The notes under the pieces: model-generated
Databases searched by the model: none
Told to the model about the DNA's origin: nothing
The model's input: the letters and a program-made list of their open reading frames with translations, nothing else
Program-made: the position numbers and the translations under genes
NCBI GenBank assembly: GCA_015680685.1
Contig: MNCI01009596.1
Coordinates: forward strand, 448,096-512,095
Direction of reading: 5' to 3'
Source: Gnetum montanum
Taxonomy: Eukaryota; Streptophyta; Gnetopsida; Gnetales; Gnetaceae
Length of the DNA: 64,000 nt
Part shown: positions 57,430-64,000 of the stretch, piece after piece
Position numbering within the stretch: the stretch's first letter is position 1
How the letters are laid out: every line of letters starts with the position of its first letter

Positions 57430-58250
57430 AAATGTCAACTAGGGAAAGTTGAAAATCCTTGAGAAATTTAAGTAGGAGCCCCTCGAGCTAGAACCATTGC
57501 CCACTGGTATGGAATACATGTTCCTTAAAAATGGAAAATCAGTAATTATTAATGCAAAGCTTCCTCTACAACAAAAAGAGAGACTGTTGAAGGTAATAAA
57601 TAAATGGTCGAAAGCCTTTGCTTGGTTATATCCCGAATTAACTGGAATAGACCCTAAGATATGCCAGCACAAAATTTACACCAACCCCTCCATGAAGCCT
57701 CGAAGACAACCATAGAGACGATTGAACCCAAAGCTAAAGCAAGTAGTTAAGGAAGAAATTGAACAACTTCTCAAGGCTAGGTTCATATACCCCATTGTTG
57801 ATAGCAAATGGGTTAGCCCCTTAGTTATTGTGCCTAAAAAGGGAGGCAAATAGAGGATGTGCATAAATTTTAGGCTACTAAATATGGCAACATTCAAAGA
57901 TCACTTTCCATTGCCATTTGTTGACCAAGTCTTAGACANCATCAAGCCTTGAACTAGTTAGAGTAAGTGTTAAAATGATGTGTAGAAACCAATTTGAGGC
58001 TCAACTGGCAGAAAATCCATTTGATGGTCTAAGAAGGCATAGTACTAGTGCACAAAATCTCACACATAGGGATAGAGGTAGACCCTAAGAAAATGAAAGT
58101 TATCCAAGGAATTACCCATGAACCGGAAACTATCAAAGATATTTGATCATTCCTTGGACACACTAAATACTATAGGAGATTTATTGAAAACTTTTCAAAG
58201 GTTTCCAAACCATTAGTGGAATTAACGAAAAAGGACATACCTTTCAAATG
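57430..58250 (+). pseudogene. Element E: reverse transcriptase missing its catalytic core
   Basis: The connector (TGMEYMFLKNGKSVIINAKLPL; FAWLYPELTGIDPKICQHKIY) is open at 57497-57715, followed by FIYPIVDSKWVSPLVIVPKKG and HFPLPFVDQVLD. At the single N (57939) the text jumps to SSLEL.., skipping about 265 bp that in B and C hold the first catalytic Asp and the YxDD box. The thumb ([22 protein letters not shown]) is present. Confidence 0.8.
57939..57939. other. Single ambiguous base at an RT deletion
   Basis: The only isolated N in the window, exactly where about 265 bp of RT is missing. Confidence 0.95.
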
Positions 58251-58329
58251 AACCAAGGAATGCAAAGTAGCTTTCCAAACTCTGAAACAAAAGCAGTAGA
58301 AACACCCATTCTACAAGCTCCTGACTAGT

Positions 58330-58720
58330 TCAAGTCATTCCATATCATGACTAATGCGTCCAGCTATGCCTTAGGAGCCATACTTACATAGTTAGATGAC
58401 CAGAAGCATCCTTATTACATCCACTGTGCAAGTAGAAGTCTTGCTGGTGCACAACTTAACTACACTACCATAGAGAAAGAATTAATGGTTGTAGTGTTTG
58501 CACTAGAAAAGTTTAGGCACTATGTATTAGGTTACAAAGTATATATACATATAGATCATAGTGCAATAAGGTTCCTAATGAATAAGCCAATGGTAAGCCC
58601 TCATATCATACGATGGCTTGTAATCCTACAAGAGTTTGATTTAATGATGATCGATCACAAAGGGACTAAGAATGTAGTTGTTGATCATTTATCTCGGTTG
58701 CGATGGAACAACAAAGAGGA
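58330..58720 (+). pseudogene. Element E: RNase H remnant
   Basis: FHIMTNASSYALGAIL (first catalytic Asp reads Asn), HYASRSLAGAQLNYTTIEKELM-like, then an open part 58485-58805 with LEKFRHYVLGYKVYIHIDHSAIRFL and GTKNVVVDHLSRL. It aligns with B and C. Confidence 0.8.
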
Positions 58721-58805
58721 AGAGTATCCAATTTCTAATCATTTCCCTGATGAATTCCTCTTTACTGGTGTAGTGAATAATCAATCACCCACAGAGACAA
58801 ATTAG

Positions 58806-60153
58806 TATAGTAGCATTCTTACCGTATCTCCTCACCCAACAAATACCACAAGAGTTAAACCTTAAGAAGAAACAACAGTTTCTTCACCGAGCCAAGTGCT
58901 TTATGGAGATCAATGGGAAACTTTACAAAGTATGTCCCAATGTCTTGGTTTGATGGTGTGTTCCTAATATAGATCAACTACGAGTTCTCCAAGACACTCA
59001 TGAGGGTCCTTGTGGGGGTCATTACACCGGGAGACGAACAGCCATTAAGATCCTGTTTGTAGGATATTATTGGCCTACATTGTTTCAGGACACCCATCAT
59101 TTTGTCCAATCTTGTGAGCGCTATCAATGTGATGGGGAAATGATTGCTAGAATGGAGGGTCCACAACAATGGATCTAACCTTTAGAACCCTTCGACATTT
59201 AGAGAATTGATTTTATGGGGCTAATTACACCAATGTCCAATGGAAAAGCTTATATTATTGTTGCTGTTGATTACCTTACAAAATGGGTAGAAATAGCTGC
59301 TGTTAAGGATTGTACATCATCTACAGCTACATGATTTGTTCAACAATAAATCATAAACAAGTTTGGTATGCCACGTGCACTTATTTTAGACAATGGTACA
59401 CACTTCACAGGTGCAACTTTTTAGAAATTAATGCAACGCTTAGGGGTTGAACACAAAGTAACAACACCATACCACCCCCAAGCAAATGGTCAAGCCAAAG
59501 TCACCAATAGGGAGATTACGAAAATATTGACAAGAACTATTAGCAAGTTTAGGTGAGACTAGAGCACTAAACTAGATGATGCTCTTTGGGCATACCGCTC
59601 CACATGGAAACTCCCTACAGGCTACTCTCCCTATGAGTTAGTGTACGATAAATTACCAAAACTTCCCATTCAAACTAAGCTCCGTACACTATCCATGGCA
59701 TGTGACCTCAACCTTGACCTTGATCTAGCATAGAAACAATGGTTAGTAATCCTTAACTTGCTAGATGAAAACCAACTAGCTACCCTATCATCTAATGAAT
59801 TGCACAAGGCATTCAATAAATAACGTCATGACCTAAGAATTAGGAAAGTTAAATATCAACTAGGAGATAAGGTTCTTTACTGGAATCCCACACATGTGCC
59901 ACAACGTACTAAATTTCAAACATTGTGGGAAGGAACTTATATTATTTATGCAACTTTTACTTGGGGGGCCATGACAATCTACAAACCTGAGAGCTTGGAC
60001 AAGAAACTGTTGGTCAATGTGCAACAAACCAAACCTTTTCATGAGCTTAAGATAGCCAGTACACATGCTACCTTTGTTGGTGGACAACCCTGCTCACTAT
60101 TTCGGATCTCCTCCTTCCAACTCAATTATGGGGGAGATGGCCACCTATGTTAA
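58806..60153 (+). pseudogene. Element E: integrase, catalytic Glu changed to Lys
   Basis: HHCC zinc region: THEGPCGGHYTGRR and a second half in which one Cys reads Tyr (SCERYQ). Core: Asp at 59209-59211 (RIDFMG), Asp at 59389-59391 (LDNGTHF), and at the Glu position NGQAKVTNRE with Lys (AAA, 59497-59499), 35 residues on. The C-terminal domain (GDKVLYWNPTHVPQRTKF, LWEGTY, KKLLVNVQQTKPFHEL) is open at 59896-60153 and ends GGDGHLC. No chromodomain. Confidence 0.85.
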
Positions 60154-62061
60154 CTATTCTAGGCCCTCATCTCTTTTTGAATTTTTGTTTTACACATTTT
60201 TCCAACTTTTCTTATTTTTGTTTTACACCATCATTCATATTTTTACTATTTCTTTGTTTGCTTGATCTACTTTTATTTGTCATCCAATAAGTGCTCATGA
60301 TGATGGGTTGAATTATATCATATTGATTGCTAACATCTGGTTTTTACCTTTGAATTATGATGGTGATATTAAGGTATGGTTCTTTTGGTAAAATAAGCAA
60401 TGAGTCCATGCTGTCCACTCATCCATTCAACTCTATGGTCTCCTTTGGCTTGCAACTATACAATCCCTTTTTTCTAAGTAAAATTGTTAATAAATTGGTA
60501 GCTGGGTATTTTTCAAACCAAGGAAAGACTCAAAGGATGAAAAGGGTGTGACTTCAAGGGGATTTGATACATTTGTGCTAGCCATTCTCTTGGGTGCTTG
60601 GATGTTTTTTCTTGGGTTTTCCACCATTCTACCATTAATCAAATATCAAGAAGCTGAGTAAATAAAAATAAGTCTTTTCAAGATGTGGTTCTCACACAAA
60701 AAAAGAAAAAAGAAAAAAAAAAGAGAAAAAGTGAGAATTCAAAGCACACCCCTTAGACATAATAAAGTAATATGGGCTACAAGCACTAGTTATGGCACTG
60801 GAAAGACATGTTACCCATGCTTGAAGGTTCCCTCTAACTAAGGCCCTTTCTCACTTCCTGCTTCTCCATCTCACTCTCCTCGAGATGGTGGTCACTCTTT
60901 GTGGAGGTATTCAGGTTGCTTCAAGAGGATGGATTAGCCAAGTGTATTGATGTGAGATCACTGAATATGGTTGGTTTGAGTCAAAATTTGGAATGAGTTC
61001 TACTTAGTTGCATTAACCATGAAATACCCAAGGGACTTTACACAACCTTGTTCTCGAGATTCCATTCCATTCTCTCCTCTCCATCTTTCTTCCCATTTTT
61101 CACCTCATTACCGATTTTACCATTAGTCCGTCTCTAGGTTGATGCATTGTTTTTCTTTGGTGAATTCTTGTGGGTAAGTTTTTAACTCTTTCTTCCAAAT
61201 GACATTCCTAGAGCCTACGGACTCTTTGGTTTGTGGGTTTGTCAGATCATAAAGGGCATGAGCCTACTTTGGGGAGGACCCATTGACATTCCTTTTTGGT
61301 GCAATTGTTAACTTCTTTTCCTTAAACATTTCCTGTAATCAATCATTTCTTGTTTCATCCCCATCCATGACATCGATTTTATTGGCATTATCATTGTTAT
61401 TTTTCCCATCTTTCTTATTCCTCATATTTTTCCATCTTATAGCTACCGAAGGTTCGCTCTTAGTCATGGGGGCCCTAGCACAAATTTTTCAATTTTTTCC
61501 ATTCTACTATTTGCCTAACCCCTATACCTTGGGTAGTCACTAGTGATAAATCTCCAAACCAGTTTCTTCCATAACCACAACTCAGCCAATGCACTTCATA
61601 TCAAGGCAAGGTATCAACTGCATTGTGGTTTATCTATCCTTGCTCATTTTTGACTGTGTTGTGTATGCAAATGGCGATCATAAAAATAATTAACTAGGCT
61701 TGGAGGAAGCACTCAGGATGGACCAGAACTAGAGCATTTATGAAAGGAGCAAGTTTGGTGGCGTGACTATGGATAAATAATAGAAGGCACAATCTTGGCG
61801 TTGGTGGCAACACACTTCATCTTCTGTCTCTCTCTCTTTCTCTTCAAGCTGCCAAATAAAGGCTTAGATGTCATTTATGTATGAGTGTTCACCACAATGG
61901 TCATGAACACTAATGTTGTAATATGCTTATTGATCCGTTCATTGGGCACGTTAAGTCTGTCATCCCATTCCACTGTCAGTTGTTAATTAGTCAATAATCC
62001 CATACCTTCCCAATATTTTGTAAGGAACTCGAGGATGAGTTTTCATTCAGTCATGGGGGTA
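60154..62061 (+). other. Element E: 3' untranslated region
   Basis: Collinear with A and D. It has the mid-region AGTCATGGGGG at 61462-61472, the ORF stub start at 61671 (eight codons to 61697), an A-rich run near 60700-60728, the pre-LTR GTCAATAATCCC block at 61991, and the polypurine tract CAGTCATGGGGGTA at 62049-62061. Short ORFs are unsupported. Confidence 0.7.
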
Positions 62062-62868
62062 TGATGAACCACGATATCGAGGCCGTGATATCAAAGCCTA
62101 CCATGCGATGTCAAATACCCGATATCAGAACCTATCTCCTTGCCTATAAATAAGAGGCGGGCACACTTGGTTTTGCAATAGATAGTTAGACCCTTAGCTG
62201 AACTATTGCCTTTTCTTCCTCCCAGAGTTAGAATTATTTCTATGTGCCCACAGTAGAAGTCATAAAGTGAACGAATCTTTATTCAAGCATTGTGTACCTA
62301 AGCACACCTTGTGTACGGCAATAAAGACAAACTTTATGACAAACCTTGCAACATCCAGAATAGATTAATTAGTGTTAATTGATGTTATTAAATGCTTTCC
62401 TAGTTAATTAATGTCTTCTCTCACCTTATACTTTCTTAAATAAACACACATAGTACGATTGCTTTGAGCATGTGTGTAATGCTTAGTAGCCCAGTAACGA
62501 TTAGCATTTGGTAATCCCAGCAGTGTTGCACTAGTTCAAGATGTGTACGGCAAGTGAGAACGGATGCTGGTGTTAGGATTAGTTAGAACTTAGTTAATGA
62601 GTAGTTAAGTTAAATTAGTCACTTAGTTATCTCTCTCCTCCCTTATTATCACAAGACATAAAAACATAAAAGATATAAAAATCATATGCCTCAAGCTTAC
62701 TTAACCATACAATCGTAACATACAAGTAAGTTTGGGAAGACAATGATTAACCAACCCGTTCTTGTTCCACAAAGGCACATAAGCACTTAGTCCTTAGAAT
62801 TCAACCGAATCATGCGTGAAACGCTTGTATTCGTATGGTTGAGCATAGGGGTACCTCACTGCTCATCA
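62062..62868 (+). repeat. Element E: 3' LTR
   Basis: Starts TGATGAACC, ends GCTCATCA. U3 GATATC sites at 62073, 62087 and 62121; it lacks about two 14-bp units present in the 5' LTR. AATAAA near 62321. Confidence 0.9.
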
Positions 62869-62873
62869 ATTAG

Positions 62874-63081
62874 TAAAGTCAAATCTTGGGTATGACTTTA
62901 ACTTAAGATGCTTTTTTAAGAAAGCTATTTTAAGAGATATTTAGTTTCAATTAAAAACAAACTTAAGATTCTAGTTTGATGATGAAAAATTTTAGTTGGT
63001 ATAGCCTAGGTAGAGATAGAGTCCTAAATACTCTATAAATAAAATGTTATATAGTCATATGTACATAATATAGAATAAAAT
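62874..63081. other. Unassigned A+T-rich sequence
   Basis: Nothing is recognised between element E and the LINE tail. Confidence 0.5.
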
Positions 63082-63099
63082 ATCATCATCATCATCATC
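63082..63099 (-). repeat. (GAT)6 microsatellite tail of RTE LINE
   Basis: Six ATC units on the plus strand, directly at the 3' end of the minus-strand LINE. RTE LINEs end in short tandem repeats rather than poly(A). Confidence 0.7.
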
Positions 63100-64000
63100 C
63101 TAGAATTGTCCCAACAAAATGGGGTTAGCTACATGAGTTCTTTTTCATTATTTACCTCTATGAAGAGCTAGATCTTTGTTTATTTGTAATTTCTTCAAAT
63201 CATCTTTGACTATTTTTTTTCCATGTCTTCTTTGATCTTCTTGTCAATGGCCTTCCTAGAACAATGATGTAGCAACCTTTGTTTATAGGCTCATTGTTTG
63301 ATCTTTTTTGTAGACATCCAAACTATCTAAGCCACCATCTTCATAATAGTGAGATGTTAGCCTAGTAGTAAAACTCTTGATTTAAAAGCTCCAAGTTATG
63401 AATTTGATTCTAGTAGACAATGTTGAGTTATAAAGTTCTAATTGGACTATATATCTTAGGGTGTACCTATATTAGAATTATTTTAGGGTTTTAATAACAT
63501 TCTTGTAGCTTATCTAAAATAGAAGTCACCCAAATCATTATCTAAAGTTTGTATCTTGTAGTTTATCTCTTTTGGTAATATTCAACATCTATTGAAGCAT
63601 TTGTATTTTTGCCACACTAACTTGTTATTCATGCCTCTTTTCTATTGCCTAACATTCAGCATCATATAAGATAGTAAGCCTAATTATTGTCTTGTAAAAT
63701 TCCCCCTTCAATTTTATTTGTATTCTTTTATCACATATAACACCACTAACTTGTCTTCTTTTTTACCATTTCACCTCAATTCTATTTTTTATATCTTTAT
63801 CAATTTCACCATTTGATTGGAGAATTAATCCTAGGTCGCAGAACTATTTGTAGTGAGGAACTTTTTGGCCTTGCATTGTCACTTTTATTTCACCATTGTT
63901 TATGATATCATTAAAATTTCATTTAATATATTTTGTCTTACTTTTGATAATTTTTAAGCCTTTTGATTCTAGAGCATGTCTCTTCTTCATTTTAGAAGCA
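63100..64000 (-). pseudogene. RTE-type LINE, C-terminal RT region and 3' UTR
   Basis: Minus strand, from the window end: LESKGLKIIKSKTKY, VTMQGQKV, NGEIDKDIKNRIEVKW, KLKGEFYKTIIRLTILYDAE (63650-63715), SVAKIQMLQ, then after the SINE GRPLTRRSKKTWKKIVKDDL (about 63265-63206). These match the C-terminal region of plant RTE-clade LINE reverse transcriptases as I know them. The 3' UTR phrase CCCCATTTTGTTGGGACAATT (63100-63122) precedes the GAT repeat. It continues beyond the window and has stops. Confidence 0.85.
63350..63490 (+). repeat. tRNA-derived SINE, copy 3, inside the RTE LINE
   Basis: Box-A-like GATGTTAGCCTAGTAG at 63353, box-B-like ATGAATTTGATTC at 63399-63411, and the tail GTGTACCTATATTAGAATTATTTTAGGG shared with copy 2. 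It interrupts the LINE coding alignment. Confidence 0.65.

Larger units (their letters stand above)
53211..62868 (+). mobile_element. Element E: most complete gypsy element of the group
   Basis: 9658 bp, LTRs 53211-54045 and 62062-62868, flanked by perfect ATTAG duplications (53206-53210, 62869-62873). It carries gag, protease, RT, RNase H and integrase in order but no long post-pol ORF. RT lacks its catalytic core and the integrase catalytic Glu is changed. Confidence 0.92.

Overview
This window is plant nuclear DNA made almost entirely of old, nested transposable elements. I see no intact host gene, rRNA gene, tRNA gene or CRISPR array. The evidence is several Ty3/gypsy LTR retrotransposons whose primer-binding sites match plant tRNA-Asp (the Athila/Tat habit), two kinds of LINE, tRNA-derived SINE copies, strong A+T bias, and C-to-T / G-to-A decay typical of methylated plant repeats. 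The depth of nesting suggests a large-genome seed plant, possibly a gymnosperm, but the species cannot be told from the sequence.

Layout. (1) Positions 1-39705 are a Russian doll. Element B (gypsy) has its 5' LTR broken by element A, of which only the 3' part lies in the window (A LTR 1969-2759). B's integrase is split by element C (9029-33354). C's downstream ORF is split by element F (19445-29776, Athila-like) and by a reverse-oriented solo LTR (31160-32080). F's gag is split by a 2.76-kb TG...CA transposon H (22037-24799) that carries a GC-rich, gene-like segment. B resumes at 33360 and ends with its 3' LTR at 39705. (2) Positions 39706-45050 hold minus-strand remnants: a LINE with ORF1 and endonuclease, then a gag-protease fragment of another gypsy lineage. 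(3) Element D (45051-51902, target duplication CATGC) has both LTRs but lacks RT, RNase H and integrase. (4) Positions 51908-53205 hold two SINE copies and a G-rich tract. (5) Element E (53211-62868, target duplication ATTAG) is the most complete sibling of D. (6) Positions 63082-64000 are the 3' end of an RTE-type LINE on the minus strand, interrupted by a third SINE.

A, B, C, D and E are one related group: LTRs of about 0.8-0.9 kb, a tRNA-Asp primer site, Gag with a compact zinc knuckle, protease, RT, RNase H, integrase, then a long 3' region. B and C carry an extra ORF of about 930 codons after pol. It has its own TATA-like module and a candidate intron just before the start codon. A, D and E keep the splice-like junction and the start codon but have lost the ORF. 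This post-pol unit, the 14-bp GATATC arrays in the U3 of A/D/E, and a TAG stop at the same gag position in three elements are the most interesting signals. All coding regions here are broken by stops, and most by frameshifts or deletions as well, so they are annotated as pseudogenes. There are two N gaps (22342-22741, 47819-47984) and one isolated N (57939).
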